64,000 bases of DNA from Microbacterium kunmingense (GTDB lineage Bacteria > Actinomycetota > Actinomycetes > Actinomycetales > Microbacteriaceae). The notes under the pieces were generated by a model. The model was not told where the DNA came from and did no database searches. It saw only the letters and a list, made by a program, of their open reading frames with translations. The stretch lies in NCBI RefSeq assembly GCF_023155745.1, contig NZ_JAKNUS010000003.1, forward strand, positions 62,001 to 126,000, read 5' to 3'. Positions 13,916-26,655 of the stretch are shown here, one piece after another. The translations under genes were made by a program, and so were the position numbers. The first letter of the stretch is position 1; each line of letters opens with the position of its first letter.

Positions 13916-13980
13916 CACTCTCGTCTCTGACCTTCGTGAGGGGGGGACGTCGACCTGGACAGCGAGAGTGGGCACTCGTG
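13916..13980. repeat. 8-bp inverted repeat in the divergent promoter region
   Basis: CACTCTCG (13916-13923) and CGAGAGTG (13973-13980) are perfect inverted copies 49 bases apart, between the 58-aa gene and the LuxR-type gene. They could be paired half-sites for a regulator or chance. The rest of 13885-14022 shows nothing else I recognise. Confidence 0.4.
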
Positions 13981-14022
13981 TCGACGGCACCCGTCGCGGG
14001 GTGATCGAAAGGAACCCGAACC

Positions 14023-15588
14023 TTGACGGTCTACGATCCGTCCTCGCCGCTGCCCACGGCGAGACAGCACACGACACAACAGCATCACGCCGGATGGCTC
14101 GCCGCCTTCCGCCACGGGGATGACGCGCTTCGCGCGTGGGTCCTCTCCCATCCCCCGGAGGTGTGGTCCACCGATCCCGGCCTGCTGCTCGCGATGGCGG
14201 CGACCTACCGGTGGGAGGGTGCCGAGGGAGCCTGGACGATGCTCCCCTACCTCGAGCAGGCCGAATCCCTGATCGATGCCGACCCCGACGCGCCGGGGCG
14301 CACCCGCGCATCGGCGGCGCTGCTGAGGTGCCTGGCCGAACGGTCACGGGGCGATCTGCACGCGGCTCTGATCTACGCGGAGCGGACATTGGAGATCCTG
14401 GCCTCGACCGGGACCGATATCCGGGACCGCCTCGATCTGCGCTCGGCCGCACTGCTCAAGCGAGGCAGCATCCATGCGCTCAGGGGAGATCTCCCCCGCG
14501 CGCGCAGCGACCTCGAACGGGGCCTGCGCGACGCCGACTCCGATCTCACGCCGCGCAAACGCGTGGAGGCTCTGGGTTTCCTCGCGATCATCGAGGCGCT
14601 GACCGGGGCCCTCCCCGACGCCGAGCGGGTCCTGCACCGGGCACGCCCGGTGGCCGACCGCATGCCCGGCGGACTGTGGTCGGCACCCCTCGAGATCGCC
14701 GAGCTCCTCATCGCGGCGGAACGCTCCGAACTGGGCGCGAACGCGCCCACGCTTCGTCGACTGGTGACCGAGGTGGAAGGGTCGGAGTTCGACTTCCTCG
14801 CTCAGCATCTCCTGGCGCTCCTGGCGGAGGAGTCCGGCGACACCGACGGCCGACGCGCGGCGATCCGGCGCCTGCGGATCATCGAGCAGCAGGGGAAGGA
14901 TCAGGGGCTGCTGCGCCTGCTCCGCATGGGCGACCGTGCAGAGGCGCTGCTCGACCTGGGCGACCTCGCGCGCACCGGCGCGGCACTCCGAGACGACCGG
15001 GACCACGCGCACCTCCTGTGCGCGGCAGCACTGCGTGCCCGCGCCGCGCTCGCCATCGGCGATGCGCGCGCGGCTGTGGCCGAGACGCGGTCGTGCCTGC
15101 TCGAAGAGGATCATCCCGTGCGGTCGCTCGTGGCGTCCGCCGCGGTCGATGCCGAGGCCCGCGTCATGATCGGCGACACCTCCTCCGCCGACGCCGCCTT
15201 CCGGCTCGTGTTGCGCGAGGCCGTCGCCACGGGGGCGCAGCGGGCGCTGCGCCGGATGTCGCCATCGGTCCGGCGGCTGCTCGCCGAGCGCGCGAGAGAA
15301 GGGTCGGATCCGGATGCCGCGGAGTCGGCGCTCCTCGCCGAGTTGGCCTCTTCGACTCTGCCGCCGGAAACACCGTCGGGCCCGACCGTCGCCCTCAGCC
15401 CCCGGGAGCGGGTGGTCCTCGCGAGGCTGGCCGCCGGCGAGTCGCCCCGCGCCATCGCCCAGGCGCTGCACGTGTCGTTGAACACGGTCAAGACCCAGGT
15501 GCGGAGCACGTACCGCAAACTCGGCGCGTCCACGCGCGACGGCGCTGTGGAGCGCGCCCTCATCCTCGGCGTCCTCACCACGGGCTGA
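14023..15588 (+). CDS. LuxR-type transcriptional regulator with TPR-like sensor region
   Basis: The last ~65 of 521 residues are a GerE/LuxR helix-turn-helix (LSPRERVVLARLAAG ... SLNTVKTQV ... LGAS). The remaining ~450 residues are alpha-helical, Ala/Leu/Arg-rich, and resemble the TPR-like arms of MalT/LuxR regulators, but no P-loop NTPase domain is visible, so it is not a full STAND protein. The start is a TTG with a strong ribosome site AAAGGAA (14008-14013) 9 bases upstream. A strong hairpin terminator follows. It probably controls the glycosyltransferase gene downstream, itself, or both; the ligand is unknown. Confidence 0.85.
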   Translation: MTVYDPSSPLPTARQHTTQQHHAGWLAAFRHGDDALRAWVLSHPPEVWSTDPGLLLAMAATYRWEGAEGAWTMLPYLEQAESLIDADPDAPGRTRASAALLRCLAERSRGDLHAALIYAERTLEILASTGTDIRDRLDLRSAALLKRGSIHALRGDLPRARSDLERGLRDADSDLTPRKRVEALGFLAIIEALTGALPDAERVLHRARPVADRMPGGLWSAPLEIAELLIAAERSELGANAPTLRRLVTEVEGSEFDFLAQHLLALLAEESGDTDGRRAAIRRLRIIEQQGKDQGLLRLLRMGDRAEALLDLGDLARTGAALRDDRDHAHLLCAAALRARAALAIGDARAAVAETRSCLLEEDHPVRSLVASAAVDAEARVMIGDTSSADAAFRLVLREAVATGAQRALRRMSPSVRRLLAERAREGSDPDAAESALLAELASSTLPPETPSGPTVALSPRERVVLARLAAGESPRAIAQALHVSLNTVKTQVRSTYRKLGASTRDGAVERALILGVLTTG

Positions 15589-15604
15589 CGGCCCGCGACG
15601 GACC

Positions 15605-15646
15605 CGCGTGAGGGGCGGGAGGCGGAGGCCTCCCGCCCCTCACGCG
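15605..15646 (+). terminator. Strong hairpin terminator after the LuxR-type gene
   Basis: A perfect 19-bp stem with a 4-base loop (GGAG at 15624-15627) lies 17 bases after the stop codon. There is no T-run. It separates the regulator from the glycosyltransferase transcription unit. Confidence 0.85.
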
Positions 15647-15789
15647 TCTCATCCCCCATCACCTCGCCCTCACCCCTCGTGGCCCATCACTCCCCCTTCG
15701 GAAAGCCATATTCACCTCTGGATCAGGCTGTTTCTCGTCGGCTTCACCTCATCGTCCGCGTTCGACTGACGCAGACGAGAGGAGAGGTC

Positions 15790-16833
15790 ATGCTTGTTGC
15801 GGTCATTCCGGCCCACAACGAAGAGGCGGGGATCGGCGCGGCGATCCGAGGTCTGCGACAGCAGACCACTCCGCCCGACCACATCGTGGTCGTGGCCGAC
15901 AACTGCAGCGACGACACGGTCGGCGTGGCGGCGAGTCTCGACGTCGACGTGTGGCCGACGGAGGGCAACACCGCCAAGAAGGCCGGCGCCCTCAATCAGG
16001 TACTCGCGCGCATGCTGCGCGAACTGCACGACGCCGACCTGGTCCTGGTTCAGGACGCTGACTCCGCCCTCGACGGTGGATTCATCGCCACGGCGCTGCG
16101 CGAACTGGCCTCGCCGCGGATCGGCGCCGTCGGGGGTGTGTTCCGCGGGTCGGCGGGGGGCGGATTCGTCGGCCATCTTCAGCGCAACGAGTACGCCCGA
16201 TACGGACGGGACGTGCGGCGGCTCGAGGGGAAGTGCCTGGTTGTGACCGGAACGGCCGCCGTGATGCGTGTGGCGGTGCTGCGGGAGATCAGCCGGGCTC
16301 GGATGCAGGGCGCGCTTCCCTCCGGTGACGGCCACGGGGGCGTGTACGACACCAGCGTCCTCACGGAGGACAATGAGCTGACGTTCGCCATCAAGCACCT
16401 GGGGTACGAGGTGCTCAGTCCTGCCGGATGCACTCTCGTCACCGAAGTCATGCCGAACTGGTCAGCACTGTGGCGTCAGCGTCTGCGGTGGAAGCGGGGC
16501 GCGGTGGAGAACTGCGTCCAGTACGGACTGACTCGGGTGACGTGGCCGTACTGGGGTCGCCAGCTCGTCACGATGGCCGGATGTCTCGTGACGTACCTCT
16601 ACCTGGCGACCATCATCTTCGCTGCCGTCGCCGGCCAGTGGGGCCTGCAGCCGTTCTGGCTGTGCGTCACGGCCATCTTCGTGGTCGAACGCGTCGTGAC
16701 GGTGCGCGATCGCGGATGGCGCTACATGCTGCCGGCCGCGCTGATGTACGAACTGCTGCTGGACGTCTTCCTGCAGCTGGTTCACACAAAGGCTTACCTC
16801 GACGCGCTGACCCGACGTCAACGCGCATGGTAG
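15790..16833 (+). CDS. Membrane family-2 glycosyltransferase, processive type
   Basis: A GT2 domain (1-240) shows the nucleotide-sugar pocket (PAHNEE, DNCSDDT), the metal-binding DADS at 89-92, the TED motif at 192-194 (catalytic base) and QRLRW at 230-234, the Q/RxxRW signature of processive synthases such as hyaluronan, chitin and poly-GlcNAc synthases. Three hydrophobic segments follow (about 258-282, 286-304, 312-334). At 347 aa it is compact. The ATG at 15790 has an excellent ribosome site (GAGAGGAGAGG); an in-frame extension to 15679 has no such support. Product unknown; export or attachment of a surface glycan is inferred. Confidence 0.87.
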   Translation: MLVAVIPAHNEEAGIGAAIRGLRQQTTPPDHIVVVADNCSDDTVGVAASLDVDVWPTEGNTAKKAGALNQVLARMLRELHDADLVLVQDADSALDGGFIATALRELASPRIGAVGGVFRGSAGGGFVGHLQRNEYARYGRDVRRLEGKCLVVTGTAAVMRVAVLREISRARMQGALPSGDGHGGVYDTSVLTEDNELTFAIKHLGYEVLSPAGCTLVTEVMPNWSALWRQRLRWKRGAVENCVQYGLTRVTWPYWGRQLVTMAGCLVTYLYLATIIFAAVAGQWGLQPFWLCVTAIFVVERVVTVRDRGWRYMLPAALMYELLLDVFLQLVHTKAYLDALTRRQRAW

Positions 16834-16850
16834 GAGGAAAGGAAACCCAC

Positions 16851-17030
16851 ATGTACAACGACGCCATCTCATCGACGGGGGCGGGCGCGGGCGCAGGCGT
16901 GCTCGCGGCCACCGGATTCGACTCGCTCTGGCTCGGACTGGCCGCCTTCGCCCTCATCGCCGCGGGAACCGCGGTGATGCGCATCGTGCCGCGCCGGCGG
17001 CGCGCCCTGGCGCACACCTCGTCGGACTGA
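16851..17030 (+). CDS. 59-aa protein resembling a bare LAXTG cell-wall sorting signal
   Basis: After a Gly/Ala-rich 17-residue start come LAATG (18-22), a hydrophobic segment (25-43) and RRRR (48-51), then a short polar tail. LAXTG-hydrophobic-basic is the recognition pattern of class E sortases in actinobacteria. There is no signal peptide and no mature domain, so either the protein inserts through its single helix or the resemblance is fortuitous. It has a near-perfect ribosome site (AGGAGGAAAGG, 16832-16842) 17 bases after the glycosyltransferase stop, so the two are surely cotranslated. Function unknown. Confidence 0.75.
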   Translation: MYNDAISSTGAGAGAGVLAATGFDSLWLGLAAFALIAAGTAVMRIVPRRRRALAHTSSD

Positions 17031-17037
17031 GCGGGAG

Positions 17038-17062
17038 GAGGGGGATGTGCGACATCCCCCTC
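17038..17062. terminator. Bidirectional hairpin terminator
   Basis: An 11-bp perfect stem (GAGGGGGATGT and its complement) with a 3-base loop sits between the converging 59-aa gene and the HAD gene, only 37 bases apart. Confidence 0.75.
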
Positions 17063-17066
17063 CCCC

Positions 17067-18101
17067 TCACGGTCGGTGGAAGGGGTCGGCGTACAGCCGC
17101 TCGGGCACACGGAAGCCGAAGATCGCCCGCCCGGTGTTCCAGATCGCCGTCGCCCCGGCGCGGAGGAGGTCGATCGGCCGGTCACCGTCGCTGTCGATGA
17201 GGACGTCGCCACCGTCGATCCGTACGCGCGCACGCCCGACGGTCACGGTGTCGCCGGACACACGGACGGCGGGGTACGGCTCGTGCAGCTCCCGCAGATC
17301 GCCCAGGAGGTAGGTGGGACGCGAACCAGGCGGTGCGGCGAGCACCTGCTTCGGACGGTCGATGCCCGTCAGCACGAGGGCGGAGTCGATTCCCGCTCGC
17401 TGCGCACCGAGGATGTCGGTGTCGAGCCGGTCGCCGATGAACAGGGGACGGTGCGCGCCGAATCGCGACACCGCCTCGTCGAAGATCGGCGTCTCGGGTT
17501 TGCCGGCCACCGTCGCCAGTCGCCCCACCGCGGTGTGCACAGCGGACACGAGCGTGCCGTTACCGGGTGCGATTCCCCGTGACTGAGGAATGGTCCAGTC
17601 GGTGTTCGTGGCGATCCACGGAATGCCCCCGTCTTCCTCGGGTGTCTTCAGTGCGTACGCGGCCTCGGCGAGCTGCAGCCAGCCGACGTCGGGGGCGAAG
17701 CCCTGCACCACGGCAGCGGGACGATCCTCCGCGCTGCGCGTGACGATGTACCCGGCCTTCTCGACTTCGCGCGTCAGACCCTCGCCGCCCACCACGAGGA
17801 TCGTCGCCCCGGGGGCCACCTTCGTGGCGAGCAACCTCATCGCGGCCTGCGGACTGGTCACCACCTCGTCGGCGGCTGTCGGCAGCCCCAGGGATGTGAG
17901 GTGCGCGGCGACCGCCGCATCGGTCCGAGATGCGTTGTTGGTGATGTAAGCCAGACGACGACCGTCTTTGGCGCGTGTGAGCGCCTCCACCGCGTGCGGC
18001 AGTGCGCCCGCACCCGCGTAGACGACCCCGTCGAGATCCGCGAGGACGACGTCGACACCCGACAGCGGCGTCGGATCGCTGCGTCTGGTGAAAAGCGCCA
18101 T
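17067..18101 (-). CDS. HAD-superfamily IIA phosphatase (NagD-like)
   Basis: HAD motif I is DLDGVVY at 22-28 (nucleophile Asp22), the TNN/S motif II follows in YITNNASRT, and motif IV is GDRLDTD. This is the NagD/p-nitrophenylphosphatase type with a large C2 cap, 344 aa. In M. tuberculosis the equivalent (Rv1692) is described as a glycerol-3-phosphate phosphatase involved in glycerophospholipid recycling; the same role is possible here. It starts 1 base inside the stop of the TPR-like gene (TGATG). Confidence 0.9.
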   Translation of the reverse strand: MALFTRRSDPTPLSGVDVVLADLDGVVYAGAGALPHAVEALTRAKDGRRLAYITNNASRTDAAVAAHLTSLGLPTAADEVVTSPQAAMRLLATKVAPGATILVVGGEGLTREVEKAGYIVTRSAEDRPAAVVQGFAPDVGWLQLAEAAYALKTPEEDGGIPWIATNTDWTIPQSRGIAPGNGTLVSAVHTAVGRLATVAGKPETPIFDEAVSRFGAHRPLFIGDRLDTDILGAQRAGIDSALVLTGIDRPKQVLAAPPGSRPTYLLGDLRELHEPYPAVRVSGDTVTVGRARVRIDGGDVLIDSDGDRPIDLLRAGATAIWNTGRAIFGFRVPERLYADPFHRP

Positions 18102-19174
18102 CAGTCACGTACCCCCGCGACGTCGCCGTGGCCGGCAGACGCGGGGCCACCATCCGAGGACTCTTCGATCACCTCGTCGACCTCGACCGTCTCCCACTGA
18201 TCCTCGCCGTTCGCGCCGGCGATGACATCGGCTGCGACAGCCGCCCGCTTGCGCCAGGACGCAGCGTCATCGTCGCGGCCGAGCTCCTCCAGCACCGTCG
18301 CCCGAGCGGCGAAGAGATCCGGACTCCAGGGGAAGGCGCGATCAGGATCGAGCTCGGGGATGTCGAGCTCCTGGAGGGCGCGCTCGGTCTCGCCGAGATC
18401 CAGGCGCGCGCCCGACATCGCGATCGCCAGGTGCACACGCACGTCGGTCGGGAGCGTCTTCCGGTCCACCGCACGCCCGACCTCGAGTGCCCGGTCAGGC
18501 CGCCCCACCCCCCGCTCACTGTCGACCATGAGTGCGATCTGATCGTCACGGCCGGAGATGCGGCGGTAGGTCCGCAGCTCGCGAAGAGCGAGCGCGAAAT
18601 CCCCGACCGCATACGCCGTGATCGCCGCAGTCTCGCGCACGACCGCCACGCGCCCGGCGCGCCGTGTCGCGGCAAGGGCATGCTCATGCGCTCGCGCCGG
18701 ATCCTCATCGATGAGCAGAGCCGCCATCGCCAGGTGTCGGGCGACCGCCTCGGCATTCTCTTTGCTGAGGGTCTTCAGCTGGTTACGTGCTGCCGCATCG
18801 AGGGAGCGGGGAGTGACATCCTCGGGAAGCTCGGGCTCGGGGATGCGCTCGGATTGGGGCGGGCGGGAAGGACGTGCATCGGCTCGGCGGTGATCATCGC
18901 GCCGTGGCCTGGCCCCACCGCCACCGTCGCGCCGAGGGCCACCGTCGCGGTCGCCCTCCCGACGCGTGGCGCCCCGTCGATCACCGTCGGAGGCCCGACG
19001 ATCAGCGCCGCCGTGAGCTGAGCTTCCTCGTCCCGACAGCGGCGGTCGGTCTCCGGAATCGCGTCGAGGTCGTTCCCGGCGGTCGTCGTCACGTCCGGCA
19101 CCGGCCTTACCGCGGCTGTCGCGGGACGGATGATTCCTGCGATCGTCCGATCTGCCGCGTCGATCCTCGGTCAT
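18101..19174 (-). CDS. Conserved actinobacterial protein, TPR-like with Arg/Asp-rich N-terminus
   Basis: Residues 1 to about 125 are low complexity, dominated by Arg, Asp, Gly and Ser. From there to about 330 runs a helical repeat region (paired helices such as RAHEHALAATRRAGRVAVVRE and GETERALQELDI) like tetratricopeptide repeats, then an acidic tail. Homologues occur next to the HAD phosphatase in actinobacteria; function unknown. The start at 19174 follows a purine-rich ribosome site, just below the rrn terminator. Confidence 0.82.
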   Translation of the reverse strand: MTEDRRGRSDDRRNHPSRDSRGKAGAGRDDDRRERPRRDSGDRPPLSGRGSSAHGGADRRASDGDRRGATRREGDRDGGPRRDGGGGARPRRDDHRRADARPSRPPQSERIPEPELPEDVTPRSLDAAARNQLKTLSKENAEAVARHLAMAALLIDEDPARAHEHALAATRRAGRVAVVRETAAITAYAVGDFALALRELRTYRRISGRDDQIALMVDSERGVGRPDRALEVGRAVDRKTLPTDVRVHLAIAMSGARLDLGETERALQELDIPELDPDRAFPWSPDLFAARATVLEELGRDDDAASWRKRAAVAADVIAGANGEDQWETVEVDEVIEESSDGGPASAGHGDVAGVRD

Positions 19175-19213
19175 GACGCTCCCCTCTCCGACCCGACGTG
19201 GGCCGTTAACGCG

Positions 19214-19243
19214 AAATGGCCACCCAACACTGGGTGGCCATTT
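19214..19243 (-). terminator. rrn operon terminator
   Basis: A perfect 13-bp stem (AAATGGCCACCCA and its complement) with a 4-base loop, 10 bases past the 3' end of 5S rRNA on the minus strand. It also separates the rrn operon from the TPR-like gene. Confidence 0.85.
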
Positions 19244-19253
19244 CTCGAAAGAA

Positions 19254-19372
19254 GTCCGGCGGTGTCCTACTCTCCCACAGGGTCCCCCCTGCAGTACCAT
19301 CGGCGCTGAGAGGCTTAGCTTCCGGGTTCGGAATGGGACCGGGCGTTTCCCTCTCGCTATGGCCGCCGAAAC
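19254..19372 (-). rRNA. rrf: 5S ribosomal RNA
   Basis: The reverse strand reads GTTTCGGCGGCCATAGCG at the 5' side, CCCGGTCCCATTCCGAACCC in the conserved internal loop, and ends GCCGGACTT, matching actinobacterial 5S. Ends are placed by eye and may be off by a few bases. Confidence 0.95.
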
Positions 19373-19433
19373 ACTATTGATGTTTCAGTCTGCACAACAA
19401 AAGTCATTGTCATGCGATTCTCGACCGTACATC

Positions 19434-19458
19434 GAGAACCACTCAGTGGACGCGGGCA
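19434..19458 (-). other. 3' arm of the 23S processing stem
   Basis: This 25-base stretch downstream of 23S is almost perfectly complementary to 22643-22667 in the 16S-23S spacer. The two would pair to loop out 23S pre-rRNA for RNase III cleavage, the standard rrn maturation structure. Confidence 0.7.
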
Positions 19459-19472
19459 ACACAAACGAAGTG

Positions 19473-24480
<5,008 letters not shown>

Positions 24481-24723
24481 AGAAATGTTGCTGCGAGCCG
24501 GTCGGAATAGACCGACAGCAGCGAGTTTGATCTGACCAAAGGGATGTCATTGCTGACTATCCGTTGCCGACCCGAAGGTCGGTCTTTGATCCAAAGGAAT
24601 CTCTATCCGGTTTTCACCGGAACGAGGTTATTTGGCATTTGACAAGTGCACGCTGTTGAGTTCTCAAGGATCGGATGCTCCTGCTTTCTGGCCTCTCGAC
24701 CATCTCCGCAGGGCAACTTCTCT

Positions 24724-24752
24724 AGCTTAGCCCCCGTGTTCGACTCCGTCAA
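24724..24752 (-). promoter_or_regulatory. rrn promoter P2
   Basis: On the minus strand: -35 TTGACG (24747-24752), 17-base spacer, -10 TAAGCT (24724-24729). This is a near-consensus sigma-70-type promoter about 240 bases before 16S. Confidence 0.8.
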
Positions 24753-24947
24753 ATCGTGTCATTCGCAACCGAGAAGGTTTCGGATGACGCTCGATCAGCT
24801 CGATCGTCGGGGGGCTCCCCATCGTAGACCTTCCGGTCGACGACTCTCAAGTTTTGAGCCTGAGCTCATGTTGAGGGGGGATGTTCTCCGCTTGAGGGGG
24901 GTGAGGCTCTCGGCCTCTCTCGCTTCCCTTTGGGGCGAACAAGTAAT

Positions 24948-24976
24948 AATTTACGTGCGCCCTGCGGGACTGGCAA
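24948..24976 (-). promoter_or_regulatory. rrn promoter P1
   Basis: On the minus strand: -35 TTGCCA (24971-24976), 17-base spacer, -10 TAAATT (24948-24953), about 465 bases before 16S. Tandem rrn promoters are usual in actinobacteria. Confidence 0.65.
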
Positions 24977-25007
24977 ATCGTGCCCGCATCCCGGGCGTGT
25001 CGCGCCC

Positions 25008-25023
25008 TCTTTCCGCGGAAAGA
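25008..25023. repeat. Perfect 16-bp palindrome upstream of rrn P1
   Basis: TCTTTCCGCGGAAAGA is self-complementary without a loop and ends 31 bases upstream of the P1 -35 box. As an uninterrupted palindrome it looks more like a protein-binding site than a terminator, though tyrS ends 220 bases away. Confidence 0.5.
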
Positions 25024-25244
25024 CGCGGGTCCCGGCGGCACGACACGACGACGGCCGTGAGGATGGGCATGCCGATGCCGGGCGCCGACGATCCAGATCG
25101 CACGGCCAGACCGTGGAGGCGGAGTCCGATCAGGCCGCGGTGCGTTCGTCGTCACAGCGCGAGCGCCCACGGCGACGCGCTCACGACACGCGCCGGCATG
25201 CGCCTCAATGCGCTCTCGACAAGCGCGCAGAAGACCCGCGGCAG

Positions 25245-26546
25245 TCAGCGGACGAAGACGCCCGCGAGCGTCTTCTTGCCGCGACGCAGGACGGATACGC
25301 CGCCCGGAAGCGATCCCTCGACCGTGGCGGAGTCATCGCTGACACGCATCCCGTCGATGGCCACGCCGCCCTGCGCGATCGCGCGTCGCGCTTCCGAGAG
25401 GCTCGCGACCAATCCGGTCTCGACGAGTGCTTGCACGACAGGCGCGCCACGGTCCAGGTCGGCGTGGGGAAGTTCGCGCAGCGCCTGGATCAGCGTCTCG
25501 GCATCGAGCGTGCGGAGGTCCCCCTGCCCGAAGAGCGCATCGGACGCGGCGACGACCGCGCTCGCGGCATCCTCTCCGTGCACGAGAGCGGTCACTTCTG
25601 CGGCGAGACGCTTCTGTGCGGCGCGACGGAACGGCTCGTCCTCGACCAGCCGCGCGAGGTCTTCGATCTCCTCGCGCGAGAGGAAGGTGAAGATCTTCAG
25701 CCGCGCGATGACGTCGGCGTCGTCCGTGTTCAGCCAGAACTGGTACATCCGGTACGGACTGCACATGGCGGGATCGAGCCAGATGGCGTTGCCCTCGCTC
25801 TTGCCGAACTTCGTTCCGTCGCTGTTGGTGATCAGCGGCGTGCCGATGGCGTGCACCGAGGTGTGCTCTATGTAGTGGATCAGGTCGACCCCACTGGTGA
25901 GGTTGCCCCACTGATCGGACCCGCCGGTCTGCAGAACGCAGCCGTACGTGCGGTAGAGCTCGAGGTAGTCCAGTCCCTGCAGGATCTGGTAGCTGAATTC
26001 GGTGTAGCTGATGCCGGCCTCGGAGTTCAGCCGCGCGCTCACCGCGTCCTTGCTCAGCATCTTCCCGACGCGATAGTGCTTGCCGATCTCGCGGAGGAAA
26101 TCGATCGCCGACAGCGGCGCCGTCCAGTCGAGGTTGTTCACGATGCGAGCGGCGTTGTCACCGTCGAAACTCAGGAAGCGCTCCACCTGCGCGCGCAGGT
26201 ACCCGACCCACTCGGCGACGGTCTCCTTCGTGTTCAACGTCCGCTCGCTCGAGGGGCGCGGATCGCCGATGAGGCCGGTGGATCCCCCGACCAGGCCGAG
26301 CGGACGGTGGCCGGCGAGCTGAAGTCGGCGCATGGTCAGCAGCTGCACGAGGTTGCCGAGGTGCAGACTCGGCGCCGTGGGGTCGAACCCGCAGTAGAAC
26401 GTGATCGGCTCGCCGCCGAGAAGCGCGCGGAGCTCGTCGACATCCGTGGAGACGTGGATCAGCCCGCGCCACACCAGTTCGTCCCAGACATTGTCGAAGG
26501 ACGGATCGTTCGCGGGGGCGGTCGCGTTCACGACGACGGATGACAC
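25245..26546 (-). CDS. tyrS: Tyrosyl-tRNA synthetase
   Basis: Class I synthetase that charges tRNA-Tyr. The HIGH-equivalent is in PSLHLGNL, the tyrosine pocket in YQILQGLDYLELY, the KMSKS-equivalent is KFGKS, and an S4 domain closes the C-terminus. Length is 433 aa. The start is a GTG; 26546 was chosen, but a second GTG at 26531 is possible because the GGAAGG ribosome site sits awkwardly close to the first. Confidence 0.95.
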   Translation of the reverse strand: MSSVVVNATAPANDPSFDNVWDELVWRGLIHVSTDVDELRALLGGEPITFYCGFDPTAPSLHLGNLVQLLTMRRLQLAGHRPLGLVGGSTGLIGDPRPSSERTLNTKETVAEWVGYLRAQVERFLSFDGDNAARIVNNLDWTAPLSAIDFLREIGKHYRVGKMLSKDAVSARLNSEAGISYTEFSYQILQGLDYLELYRTYGCVLQTGGSDQWGNLTSGVDLIHYIEHTSVHAIGTPLITNSDGTKFGKSEGNAIWLDPAMCSPYRMYQFWLNTDDADVIARLKIFTFLSREEIEDLARLVEDEPFRRAAQKRLAAEVTALVHGEDAASAVVAASDALFGQGDLRTLDAETLIQALRELPHADLDRGAPVVQALVETGLVASLSEARRAIAQGGVAIDGMRVSDDSATVEGSLPGGVSVLRRGKKTLAGVFVR

Positions 26547-26655
26547 GCCTTCCAGGTTATCAGCGCGTTCGACGTGGCCCGACAGACCCCGGACACCCGA
26601 CAGCGTTCGCGTTCGTCGCGCGGCACGTGTCGGACTCCCGTGGGACACTTACGCC

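Larger units (their letters stand above)
24481..25244 (-). other. rrn leader and promoter region, no protein gene
   Basis: 764 bases between tyrS and 16S without a credible gene. It holds two tandem promoters reading into 16S, leader hairpins (for example GACCGACC-TTCG-GGTCGG around 24573-24590), a stretch CCTTGAGAACTCAACAG about 190 bases before 16S that resembles rrn antitermination/processing sequence, and a perfect 16-bp palindrome upstream of P1. Confidence 0.75.

Noticed and set aside
24646..25875. Long plus-strand frame across the rrn promoter region and tyrS
   Set aside because: Runs antisense to tyrS and through rrn promoters; translation is Arg/Ser-rich without domains.
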